Assembly: GCA_023091735.1 (NCBI GenBank)
Contig: JALKBU010000347.1
Location: 1 to 46,529, forward strand
Source of the DNA: Trichomonas tenax
Taxonomy: Eukaryota > Parabasalia > Trichomonadida > Trichomonadidae
Length of the DNA: 46,529 bases
Direction of reading: 5' to 3'
Part shown: positions 1 through 9,317 of the stretch, in pieces
How positions within the stretch are numbered: the stretch's first letter is position 1
Layout: every line of letters starts with the position of its first letter
Notes under the pieces: generated by a model
Told to the model about the DNA's origin: nothing
Seen by the model: only the letters and a program-made list of their open reading frames with translations
The model's database searches: none
Program-made: the position numbers and the translations under genes

Positions 1-82
1 GCCACAATTGCTCAAACAAGCCTTCAAAAACACAAATTTCTTAAAATTGAAGCCCCAAAAACACAAAAACACAGGCGAAACA

Positions 83-118
83 GTGCACGGCGGCCAACTT
101 TAGTTGGCCAGAGTGCAC
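83..118. repeat. Perfect two-part hairpin
   Basis: GTGCAC (83-88) pairs with GTGCAC (113-118), and inside it GGCCAACT (92-99) pairs with AGTTGGCC (102-109) across a 2-base loop. It overlaps the 3' end of the minus-strand fragment at 100-342. It may be a 3' stem-loop of that transcript or the edge of a repeat. No function is shown. Confidence 0.6.
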
Positions 119-342
119 ATTGTGTGTCTGCTCAGATAGAAATCAGAACCACCTTCGTAGCCTGGTTCCCAATAAAGGGTCAGAGCTGTTCTTGTAATAC
201 ACGTTTGCAGACTCCCTAAGGAGATTCGATATTGCTCGAAATGCTCTCGTGTTTCGCGAATTGTATGATCCATGCGATAACGCAATATAGCCACCTGAAT
301 GGGACTTAAATATCCACATGTATTGCAGCTCTCCAACCAATG
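100..342 (-). pseudogene. Gene fragment with helix-turn-helix character
   Basis: An 80-codon open frame on the minus strand with no ATG near its 5' end; the first upstream in-frame codon is a stop (343-345). The peptide has a CNTC pair near its start, then a helical stretch (TIRETREHFEQYRISLGSL) that reads like a DNA-binding helix-turn-helix of the kind common in transposase or resolvase N-termini and in expanded trichomonad HTH families. The lack of an ATG and the shortness suggest a decayed or 5'-truncated copy. The family assignment is weak. Confidence 0.3.
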
Positions 343-345
343 CTA

Positions 346-836
346 AGACAGGAGCCATAAAAAATAAATAATAAACGTTCTTTTTATGTAAACAGGTGGC
401 AGATTTCAAAATAAATGTAAACGGCAACTATTTTCGAAAGTATGTTTTCATTGTTATCGCGTTCATAAGTGCAGTAGATATTTGTTAAAAGTTTCGAATT
501 TTGGGATTTTGAAATTTTAAACGTTCTCTTATTTTGCTTTCTTCTTGATGAAAATGTTATTATTTTTCTTAAATACACCTATTTTCTATTTTTCCACTGA
601 AATTCGTTTAGAGGTATCATTCAAAAAATATCAACTCATTTTGGATATAAAAGTTCTATTCTATATTTCAGTCGTTTTTAACACCAAATAACATTCTTAA
701 CACTATCAAAATTGAATGCCTTTGCAATCTTGTCTAGGGCTATTTGAATTGTTCCAAGGCTATCGTGCCCTCGGTATTGAGTAAAAAAATAACGTACTTT
801 GCGTATAACTGCCGCATGTTTATTTTCATTTCTTTA
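346..836. other. AT-rich spacer
   Basis: I see no coding frame or RNA gene here. The sequence just before 837 contains TCATTTCTTTA directly ahead of an ATG, which fits the TCAYW initiator pattern described for trichomonads. Confidence 0.5.
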
Positions 837-1319
837 ATGGATAGCGAAGATCGTGAATCCTTTGTTGAGATACTGAATAGCTTGCGTAAAAAGCTTTCTG
901 ACCTCGAATCAGAGAGGGATATACTCAAAGCGTCCAATGAAGAAGATAATATTACAATAAAACAATTGAAATCTGAAAAGAAAGTTTTGTCTGAAGAATT
1001 TAAACAGAAACATGTTTTGTACAACAATATGCCTGCTTACTCGAATCAGAACCATGTTCGTTCTTTAAGAAATACACTTGATATTCTCCAAAAGCAATAC
1101 CAAGAGCTCCAAGCAGAGATTTCATCGCAGAAAGAAGAAAATGCTGCTCTTGCAGATTCATTACTCGATGTTTCAGTATTCGATGGCCGTAAAAAATCCA
1201 TTAATTTCGTTCGCCAATCATTACTAAGTGAATTACACGAGCTTGTTGCGAAACAAATGTCATCGGAAATAATTTTAAAGAAAGAAAAACAAATCCAAAT
1301 GTGCGATTCTCTTGCATAA
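837..1319 (+). CDS. Small coiled-coil protein
   Basis: A 160-residue acidic, helical protein. I chose the ATG at 837 (MDSEDRESFVEIL) because TCATTTCTTTA, an initiator-like motif, ends right before it; the upstream ATG at 816 would place that motif inside the gene. Residues about 5-105 are heptad-like, with many Leu, Glu and Lys, and predict a long coiled coil; the C-terminal third is also helical. There is no signal peptide, membrane segment or recognised domain. It could be a cytoskeletal or scaffold component, but nothing here fixes a role. Confidence 0.6.
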   Translation: MDSEDRESFVEILNSLRKKLSDLESERDILKASNEEDNITIKQLKSEKKVLSEEFKQKHVLYNNMPAYSNQNHVRSLRNTLDILQKQYQELQAEISSQKEENAALADSLLDVSVFDGRKKSINFVRQSLLSELHELVAKQMSSEIILKKEKQIQMCDSLA

Positions 1320-2312
1320 TCGATCGAATTAAATCGTTAATCATTTCCAATCGAAGTCTTCAGTGATGAAATCGTGTACCGCCAGTTACCAAATAAGAAA
1401 ATCTCGGGTATTCAAGTCAATCTTTGAATCCGAATTCGCAAATCGATCAATTTACTCAACATCAAAGATCGAGTATCAGAACGATATCAACACTAAGTAC
1501 GCAACATAAATATTGTTGGAACTATCTAAGATTGACCATTATTGTTATATCAAACTGAAATAATCGCCAAAAATAACAAAATTATAGAACCAAAGCAAAC
1601 GCTTAGACATAACCTTGTGCAATTTTAACCGTATACCACATTGGATTATGTATTAAAAATATTATTCGAGGTATGATATATGCTTTTATACTTCAATTAT
1701 TACTTTGCTATCATGTACATGAGTTTCATGCTCTAGTTACAAATGACATTGAATACAAATTTCATGCCTGTTATATACGCTTTGATACCAACAGAATAAA
1801 CACTCCTACGCAAGTACAATGACTCTCTACTTTATAAATTCTTTACTCATCCAACATAATAATAAGCTGATATTATTTTATTTGATGCAAATGCATTCTA
1901 ATAATCGATTATATTATGTATTTAGCTCAATAATAGTTTAATAAATAAATATTATCAAAATTGCAAAATTACTCTTTATAAGGACTGGTATTTTGAGATC
2001 ATACTAAATTTTATGAATATAATACAAATTCATATTAATTTTATTAGTTAGCATATTTAATATTATTGAAAATGTAATTATTGAATTTAAGAAAAGAGAA
2101 TATGTGCAAATACTAAAGAGATAGAAATTTGTATAATTCCACTGTACTTAAGGCTTATTTTCATTAATAATTGTGTGGAATTTCCTATTCTTCGATCATT
2201 TCAGAATTTCGAGCGAGAATTGTGCAGGCGAGACCCTGTATCGCTACAAAACGCCAACTATTAAATAATCTCGTTTTCGGCTGAAAATTTAAAGTTCTTC
2301 AAAAAAACTCCA
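1320..2312. other. AT-rich spacer before an inverted-repeat element
   Basis: About 1 kb with no convincing ORF, tRNA or rRNA. It is strongly AT-rich with short homopolymer runs. A slightly more GC-rich patch near 2205-2260 has no structure I can name. The spacer ends where the repeat element at 2313 begins. Confidence 0.5.
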
Positions 2313-2899
2313 TTTTTTTTCTCGTTTACTCTTTTGAGTTTTGCAATTTTTAACGAGTAACCCCCTTTCTGGACGAATCTGATGAAACATTTACGTGCTT
2401 TTTGGTGGTGCTAATTCTAGTGGTGAAATCTGTTTCATGATCTTAGTAAGGTATTACTTAATCAAGATATGATTACAAACAGAAACCCATTACAAATCAT
2501 TAATGAGCTTCTGTTATGAATCTCTTTGATGATTATAACAAATACATCTCACTATTATAGCGTTCGCTCGCTTATTTTTGCTAGAGTTCCCCTAGAAAAA
2601 TCAAAAAATAGAAAAGAAAAAATACGCTATGCGCGGGAGTCAAACAGAATTCCTTTGCTCATACATCGAGCATACCTAAAGTCATGCATTCTCAAGTTCA
2701 TATAAAATTTGCTCATTGGTAACATTACATATCAAATTTTTGACTTTACATGACAAATATCAGATAATACGTGTTAAAAATGGCGACTTTCGTTATTTTA
2801 CATGTCAAAATTCGATGAAATCTCATGGAGGCATGGAGATCCTCAAGTTAAATAGACAAGCAAATGCTATAAACATACTCAGCACCCCCTGAAAAGCAC

Positions 2900-3249
2900 C
2901 AATTTCTTATTAAAATAAATAGAAATACTAAATAAGTTAAATTATTGCTTTTTTAAAAAATACAAAAACAGAGTCTCATATTCTTAAAATAATAATCTAT
3001 AATCTCACTGTTTATGAATGTATTAATTATAATTGATTTTGTTAATATATTTATAAATTTTGCGTTTTAATATAGGCTACATCTATATTATTAACATGCA
3101 GTTATACCTATAATAGATAAGAGAAGAGCTTCCATCATCTTCCAATACAAGATAGTGTTTGTTTAAGCAAAACCATATTAGAAAAGCGGCTTGGTCTTTG
3201 TTTGCAGAGATATTATTGATACAACTGTAAACAGAACCCCAGAAAGGCA
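2900..3249. repeat. Extra segment inside copy A, absent from copy B
   Basis: Copy B passes from the equivalent of GAAAAGCAC straight to GTAAATA. Copy A has about 350 bp between GAAAAGCAC (ends 2899) and GTAAATG (starts 3251), with GCAC repeated on both sides (2896-2899 and 3247-3250). This looks like a secondary insertion with a 4-base duplication, or a deletion in copy B. The segment is AT-rich and non-coding. Confidence 0.5.
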
Positions 3250-3264
3250 CGTAAATGTTTTATC

Positions 3265-3280
3265 AGATCAGATCTGATCT
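3265..3280. repeat. 16-bp perfect palindrome
   Basis: AGATCAGATCTGATCT reads identically on both strands. It sits in the right inverted-repeat arm of copy A, about 75 bp before the PA200 start, and is absent from the left arm and from copy B. It may be a local replication slip or a protein-binding site. Confidence 0.6.
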
Positions 3281-3352
3281 ATAGGGGGGTCACTCGTTAA
3301 AAATCGCAAAACTCAAAAGAGTAAACGAGAAAAAAAATTCAAGGCTTCAAAA

Positions 3353-6300
3353 ATGCGTGCAGGAATTAGGAATCTTTTACCGGACGAAATCAAGTTTACG
3401 GCTGAAGAGTACGACAAATTCTGGGTACGCCTTGCTGAGGACTATGAGAAATGCTTGGATCCTTTAGATCCAGAGAAAGTTCGTTTTATAACGAAAACTG
3501 CTTTTGCTGTAGCTCCATTTTTCAGGAAACCAAGAGGCGAAACAAGAAAACGCATTTTCACAATACTTTTTAAGCTAGCTTTCTACAAACCAATTTACAA
3601 TTATTCAATTCAATCAGATTTAATCTCTTTCATTGCTGCTTTCGTACCAAAATTCGTTTCAGAGCGATTTGTTGAAATTGATTGGCATAATGTTTATGAT
3701 TTCATCAATATATTTACCGTCCATAACGTTTTCATAAATATTTCTACAAACACAGTCTCTCTTACGAAATCATTCCAGGATATATGCGATATTGTACACT
3801 TTTTCACAGATGAAGCTGAAGAAGAAATATATGAATTTTTCATGCCTCGAATAATTTCTGGAGGAAATCCAAATGAAATGTTATATTTCGCAATACTATA
3901 TCCTACGAATGCTAAAAATTACAAAATGGTCGTTCCTGTTTTTGTGAATTATCTTCGCGAAACAGATATCAATTGTTTGAGATATTACTTGACAAGCGCA
4001 CTTGCAAATTTTATTCTTTACCACATTTTCGATGACAACTCAGAATTATTAGATATATTTTTCGAGCAAGTCTTGTTACGCGTTATTTGGAATGTTGAGC
4101 CAATATATATGTCATGCGTTACATTAGACTTCGAAATCTACCATTCTTCATCTTGGGATTATGATATTTTGGCACAGGGACTTTGTTGCTTGTTTTTATC
4201 TCCTCCTTCACGTGAAATCACAGTGAAGAGGCTAAATGCGTTTTTAGTTGGTCTTAAGGATTTCGTTCACCCTTCGAATAATGATACATATGATACATCG
4301 CCTTTACAATATTTATTTTTTGCGATTGTTTGTTGTTTACATAGAACTGATAATATCATCGCAGAAAAGAAGATTGACCTTCCAGCATCTTTCAGACCAA
4401 CACAGAAAGAATACGAATCTATATTTGAACCATTGGTTTCAACAATTATATATACAATCATTGATATAGACTCAAAGGCAAACTTCTTCAGGTTCATTTA
4501 TCGCGTTTTTGATCTTTGTCCTTCTTTGATGCCAAGGTTACATAATTTTGCAAGCGAAATCATCATGTTTAACGACACATTAAGCAGCACACTTAATGCT
4601 TGGGTAATTATCGCTGCATCATTACAAGTTAAGCAGTATGATCCAGATTTTATTGAAAATCAAATTAATTTTGTAAGACTCGCTATAGAAAACTTTTATA
4701 TGACAGAACAACAGAATATATTGATCATATATCTCACGTTTTTCTTCTCCATTGCACCATTATCAAAATCAACGAATTATCCATCACATATTGACATTGA
4801 AGAGTTAAGTGAACAATTTTTAACTTCAGTAATTTCAAGCACAACATATGAACCAGCTGCAGTTTCAGAGTTTTATAGAATCGCATCACAAGATCACCCA
4901 ATTTTATCACTTATTTACTGTGTATTTTCTGGTGCTGATAAGCACATTCTGCATTCATTTGTTCCAGTTTTATCTGATATGATAACAAATCCAGCATTCA
5001 TTCATGTTCCTGCAAAATTGATGAAGATTTTGCAGTGCTATGGTTTATTCGCGAATGAAGAAGATATTCGTGAACTTTATAATCTTGCTGTTCATGAATC
5101 AAGTAAGAATATTGTTAATTTTGCTGAAAAACGATTCTTAGCATTTTCTATTGCATCATTAGGCCGCGAAATTTCTCCAACAGTAGATGATATCAAAAAA
5201 GTTATTAAAGATCTCGAAGTTTTCAGGAACTCAAAGGATAGAAAGACAAAGAGAATTGGATGGAATGCAACATCCGCAGCATTAATTCCATTTGGAAATT
5301 ATATAATGAAAGTTGATGCAAAAATGGAAGATCTTCAACAAACAACAGAAAAGACAATTGGTGATATTGTAATACCACTCAGGAATATGACCAGCTCACC
5401 TGCAAAGTCTTCACCGGTCTTTGTGGATGTCATAGATGAACTTTACATCCCATACATAAACGAGATAATGAAAGCAGACGATGTTAACACAGTTATTTCA
5501 CTTATGAAACCTTTCTACAAAGCTTGTTACACTTTATTCCAGAAACTTCCATTATACGCATCAGAGGATTATTCAGTCTTTCCAAAGTTATTCCAGGACA
5601 CACCAAAGATTCTTCGCAAATCATTAAAAGATATCAAATTAACAAGCGTTGCTATTGAACTCTGTTTCAATCTCTGCCGAAAATTCCCAGATAACCAAAT
5701 TATATCAACAGAAGTTTCAAACATTCTTTTGAGTGTTTGTGGATATTTGGGCTCTGATTACGACTACTTTGAATCATTGCATTCACTTTATCTCGATGGA
5801 ACAGGCAAGAAAGTTGCAAATAGATTTATTGTTGCACAGCTTCTTACACTACAATACAACAAGCTTCTTAATGCATCTCTCAAGCCATTGGTCAACAACA
5901 TGGAAAAGATTTTCGATCAGGTTCTTGAGATATGTCTATCTAAGAATGATACTATCGCAGGAACAGGAATATCAATCATACAATTTCTTCATCCACTTCT
6001 TCAGCCAATGGCAGTCAAAGCATTGACAAAAGTTTTCAACAGACCAGGAAATCTCACAGATGAGTTTATCATGCTTTACTACTACTTATGCACAGGAAGC
6101 CCTGAAATTTGGATGCAATCAAAGATGCTGAAGATGCTTGAACCACTCTCAAACCTCAAATACGATGAATCAGAAAATAACATGAAAGTCAGAATAATGG
6201 AAGACGCTCTCAATTACGATTGCACTCATATTAAAGATTCTGCAGAACAGAAGCAATGGGAAGAATTCGTTATTCAATTGGATAAAGCAATACAAGAAAA

Positions 6301-8125
6301 CAGTCGCGAAGAGTCATCATTTGAACTCATTGCTGTTGCTGAAATATTGATTGCATTAAGACATGTTGAAGATGTCCCAGAGTCGCTGTTCAATCTTCTA
6401 ATTAAGATCGCATCTGGTGAAGCATTGAAATCACTTGTTGTTGCATTAGCATGCATCATTATCATTATATTAAGAAAGTCTCCTGTAAAAGCCAATTATG
6501 TACCATTCACTGGAAAATTGAAGCCACTTGATGAACTGTGTAAGTTCGTTATAAAGGATATCCAAGGTACAGAGCCAGAAGATTTCTTGCCTGCTGCTGA
6601 TGAAGCATTTGAAATCGAGAATGCTTGCTTATATGACAATCCAAGTACAGGTTTCTACACAACTCCAAAGTCTTACATTGATTGTCTTAAGACAGAATTC
6701 TACACGAACGACAAACTTCTTGCTGCTATTCCACAGATAACAAGAGCTATATTCAACCTTGATGCATCAGTAGTCAATGGTACAGTCGCATTAAACTTCT
6801 ACACAATGATAACATCTTGCATGGGTCCTGCTGTCATCGAGCCTATTTCGCAATACATTAGTGAGGTTATAGATGTCATCGAGGATCCTGCTTACTGGTC
6901 TTTATTAGTCCAGGTTGTTAATGAGATGACATCTTCATTATGCTATTGGTCAGTTGCTGATTGCCATCTTTTCACAAGGAAGATCATTATGCCAGTGTTG
7001 ATTAAATCACTCAACAATCCGCAGTTCTTCGACGAGTTCTTGATGTTCCCAAGCTCTATTTATGAGTTGCATCCATGCAGAGTTGCGCCATATATTAATT
7101 ATCTTCTTACTGCGGCTTCTGCAAGTCCCAAAGCACCGTCATTTAGAAGACGCGCATTAAATGCTTTAATGACAACATCGAGAGGCGCTTTATCATATAT
7201 TCCATTGTTTGAAACATTGTTTGAAAGATTCATAAAGCCGCTCTTGATGTCGTACAAGGAGAGTCAGTCAGAGTTATTCGGCTCTGTTTTCAACACAATA
7301 TGCGATTTCATCAACATTTTCTTGATGCCAAAAACATCACCATATTATAATGAAAAATGGCCACAAATGATCAACAATATCGTGCAATTCCTTGATAACT
7401 TGATCAAAGGCGTTACAGGAAATTCAAAGAAGACAGAGAAATTGCTCGAAAATCTTTGGGATCAAGCTTCGAGAATTGCTCCTGCAGTATTAAAATCGAT
7501 TTTCCCAATTTTCGAAGACAATGTTCCAAAGCTTTTGAGACTTATATCGACTTCCAATCATGCTCAGTCGATGTCAATGATTTCCTGCTTGCACGACATT
7601 ACTCGTTCTGCTGCATTTGCTACAAATAATGATAGATTTGTTAAGTTCTTAGTTAACATTTTCGCCAATATATTCACAATGTCAACACTGACACAGAGAA
7701 AGATTCTCAACTCCACACGCGCATTCTTGCGTTTTGCTACATTCACAACAAAAACAGAGGCGCTTATTTATGCAAGAGATAAAGTTAAAGAGACATTAGG
7801 TAAAGCGTCCAATCCAACAATTAAAGTTTCCCTTTTGAACACATACGGCATCCTTTTGAGGGCGACGCATTCGGAACCAAAAGATATTGATGATAGATGT
7901 GCTTATGTCATAACAGCGCATCTACTTGATCAACGCGAGCCAATAACAGAAGAAAGTCTCGAAGAGATCGAAAAAGCTCTCATTTCTTGTACTCAAGTTG
8001 AACAAGTTATGTATAGACAGACTATAGAATATTTCTGGAACAAACACGAGGAGCAAATATCTCCATCAGTCCTTGAGGCGTTGGATAGATATAGAACACT
8101 CGCTCCACCTTCTTATATATCATAA
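3353..8125 (+). CDS. PSME4: Proteasome activator PA200/Blm10
   Basis: A 1,590-residue HEAT/ARM-type helical solenoid. In the PA200/Blm10 family this dome caps the 20S proteasome and opens its gate for peptide or acetyl-histone degradation, often in the nucleus. Evidence: the N-terminus has NLLPDEI then FW-x-RL-x-x-x-Y, like the family start; FVHPSNND near residue 305 matches the conserved HPSNN block; the end (YRQTIEYFWNKHEE...PPSYIS) aligns with the family C-terminus that normally ends PSYYA. It is shorter than human PA200 (about 1,840 residues) but looks complete at both ends. The start ATG is 15 bp after a repeat element, so its promoter probably lies in or at the edge of that element. The last residues SYIS lack the penultimate Tyr of the HbYX docking motif. 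No introns are seen. Confidence 0.85.
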   Translation: MRAGIRNLLPDEIKFTAEEYDKFWVRLAEDYEKCLDPLDPEKVRFITKTAFAVAPFFRKPRGETRKRIFTILFKLAFYKPIYNYSIQSDLISFIAAFVPKFVSERFVEIDWHNVYDFINIFTVHNVFINISTNTVSLTKSFQDICDIVHFFTDEAEEEIYEFFMPRIISGGNPNEMLYFAILYPTNAKNYKMVVPVFVNYLRETDINCLRYYLTSALANFILYHIFDDNSELLDIFFEQVLLRVIWNVEPIYMSCVTLDFEIYHSSSWDYDILAQGLCCLFLSPPSREITVKRLNAFLVGLKDFVHPSNNDTYDTSPLQYLFFAIVCCLHRTDNIIAEKKIDLPASFRPTQKEYESIFEPLVSTIIYTIIDIDSKANFFRFIYRVFDLCPSLMPRLHNFASEIIMFNDTLSSTLNAWVIIAASLQVKQYDPDFIENQINFVRLAIENFYMTEQQNILIIYLTFFFSIAPLSKSTNYPSHIDIEELSEQFLTSVISSTTYEPAAVSEFYRIASQDHPILSLIYCVFSGADKHILHSFVPVLSDMITNPAFIHVPAKLMKILQCYGLFANEEDIRELYNLAVHESSKNIVNFAEKRFLAFSIASLGREISPTVDDIKKVIKDLEVFRNSKDRKTKRIGWNATSAALIPFGNYIMKVDAKMEDLQQTTEKTIGDIVIPLRNMTSSPAKSSPVFVDVIDELYIPYINEIMKADDVNTVISLMKPFYKACYTLFQKLPLYASEDYSVFPKLFQDTPKILRKSLKDIKLTSVAIELCFNLCRKFPDNQIISTEVSNILLSVCGYLGSDYDYFESLHSLYLDGTGKKVANRFIVAQLLTLQYNKLLNASLKPLVNNMEKIFDQVLEICLSKNDTIAGTGISIIQFLHPLLQPMAVKALTKVFNRPGNLTDEFIMLYYYLCTGSPEIWMQSKMLKMLEPLSNLKYDESENNMKVRIMEDALNYDCTHIKDSAEQKQWEEFVIQLDKAIQENSREESSFELIAVAEILIALRHVEDVPESLFNLLIKIASGEALKSLVVALACIIIIILRKSPVKANYVPFTGKLKPLDELCKFVIKDIQGTEPEDFLPAADEAFEIENACLYDNPSTGFYTTPKSYIDCLKTEFYTNDKLLAAIPQITRAIFNLDASVVNGTVALNFYTMITSCMGPAVIEPISQYISEVIDVIEDPAYWSLLVQVVNEMTSSLCYWSVADCHLFTRKIIMPVLIKSLNNPQFFDEFLMFPSSIYELHPCRVAPYINYLLTAASASPKAPSFRRRALNALMTTSRGALSYIPLFETLFERFIKPLLMSYKESQSELFGSVFNTICDFINIFLMPKTSPYYNEKWPQMINNIVQFLDNLIKGVTGNSKKTEKLLENLWDQASRIAPAVLKSIFPIFEDNVPKLLRLISTSNHAQSMSMISCLHDITRSAAFATNNDRFVKFLVNIFANIFTMSTLTQRKILNSTRAFLRFATFTTKTEALIYARDKVKETLGKASNPTIKVSLLNTYGILLRATHSEPKDIDDRCAYVITAHLLDQREPITEESLEEIEKALISCTQVEQVMYRQTIEYFWNKHEEQISPSVLEALDRYRTLAPPSYIS

Positions 8126-8309
8126 AGTTTATTTTTTTTGCTATGGATATTAATAAATCATTAGCATTTTTTTTCTAAAATATAATTATTATGAATTATC
8201 ATTGATTATTATTCTTTTAAACATCATAATCGATTCTGTCATGATCTTGATAATATAATTTCAAAGTAATCAATTATAAAGTTGAGTTTTTAATAAATAA
8301 AAAATATTG

Positions 8310-8320
8310 TTTACATGTCA
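8310..8320. promoter_or_regulatory. TTTACATGTCA motif
   Basis: A near-palindromic TTTACATGTCA 39 bp upstream of the next start codon. The same motif and close variants recur upstream of the genes starting at 14122, 25162, 34356 and 41848. A TCATA initiator-like site follows at 8340-8344. The role as a promoter element is inferred from recurrence and position. Confidence 0.5.
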
Positions 8321-8359
8321 AATTTCATTTTTTATTAGTCATAAAATTATATTATCTTA

Positions 8360-9091
8360 ATGTCATCTTCAGATTCTTCTAAAAGCGACAAATCTGGTTA
8401 TTCTTCGGATGAGCCACTTGAAAGTCCGTCAGGTTCGAGTGATTACCCTCCAAAAAATGCCAAATCTTTGAAATCTTCTTCAGAAGTTGAATCTGATGTT
8501 GTTTTAATCAAGGTAAAGGATAAAAATCCAGAGCCAAAGAAATCTACTAATGATTCAGCTGCCAAAAACAAAGATAAAAATATTCAAAATAAAAAATCTA
8601 CAAAAATCGAGAAATTCAATTCAGAAACAGATGATGAAAAAGAACAACCAAACGAAGAAGAAAGCAAAATAAAATCAACAAAGAAAAAATCTACGAAAAA
8701 GAAGACAAAACAGCCTCAAAAGCCAAAAACAAACATGAAGCAAAAGAAAATTCGACCTCAAACATTCTTCCTCACTTCTTCAGCTGATGAAGAAACTAAA
8801 AAAGTTGTTGAAGAGGAAGAAGACATAAGTGAAACTCCAGAAGTTCGAACTAACTACGATTTGGACCCTTGGATTCCTTCTCAATACTATGAAACAGTTT
8901 TCAAAATATTTGAATTTTTTGGAAAGCATATTTCGATTCCATCGATTCTTATTGCCATCCACAACGCTTACGGTGATGTGCACAAAGCAATTTTAGATAT
9001 TCAAAGCGGAAAAGTCGAAACAAACGTTGATCTTTTATTAAAGAAACCAAAAATTGAAGATACAGAAAAATGCGTTCAATACTATACATAA
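8360..9091 (+). CDS. Ser/Lys-rich acidic-basic protein with C-terminal helical domain
   Basis: A 243-residue protein in two parts. Residues 1 to about 165 are low-complexity and probably disordered, with Ser/Asp clusters and Lys-rich runs (KSTKKKSTKKKTK) that look like nuclear localisation or nucleic-acid contact regions. Residues about 170-235 form a compact, conserved-looking unit (DPWIPSQYYETVFKIFEFFG, then AIHNAYGDVHKAILDIQSGKV). The pattern A-x-G-D-V-x-K-A-I resembles a UBA/CUE-type three-helix fold, but this is only pattern similarity. Start at the first ATG, with an initiator-like TCATA about 20 bp upstream. Likely nuclear; function unknown. Confidence 0.6.
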   Translation: MSSSDSSKSDKSGYSSDEPLESPSGSSDYPPKNAKSLKSSSEVESDVVLIKVKDKNPEPKKSTNDSAAKNKDKNIQNKKSTKIEKFNSETDDEKEQPNEEESKIKSTKKKSTKKKTKQPQKPKTNMKQKKIRPQTFFLTSSADEETKKVVEEEEDISETPEVRTNYDLDPWIPSQYYETVFKIFEFFGKHISIPSILIAIHNAYGDVHKAILDIQSGKVETNVDLLLKKPKIEDTEKCVQYYT

Positions 9092-9317
9092 TTTCATCAA
9101 GAGTTCATTGTTATAACTAATATTATCAATTTTCGATTATTTTTGAAATTTTCATTTCAAATAATGTGTTAGATTCATAATTATACAAGAAATCTAATAC
9201 CTGGAGTCAATAGATTATGTTTCAATTGTAATCAAAGATTAAATCTAATAATTAATTTTAAATATTGTTGTATTTGAAAATAAACCATTTTAATAAAACA
9301 AGATAAACAAAGATAAC

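Larger units (their letters stand above)
2313..3337. mobile_element. Non-autonomous inverted-repeat element (copy A)
   Basis: About 1,025 bp bounded by imperfect terminal inverted repeats of roughly 95 bp. The left arm starts with eight T then CTCGTTTACTCTTTTGAG (from 2313). The right arm, read from 3337 backwards, gives the same series and then the same GTGACC-like and ACATTTACGTGC blocks. There is no coding capacity. The interior from about 2320 to 2899 is matched, inverted, by the copy at 39253-39841. It carries TTTACATGACA (2745-2755) and TTTACATGTCA (2797-2807), the motif also found upstream of several genes. No clear target-site duplication is visible. The right end lies 15 bp before the PA200 start codon. 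Confidence 0.75.

Noticed and set aside
2620..2660. tRNA-like TTTGACTCCCGCG stretch in copies A and B
   Set aside because: It resembles a T-arm, and copy B can fold one stem-loop nearby, but the T-stem and acceptor do not pair and the B-box has mismatches.
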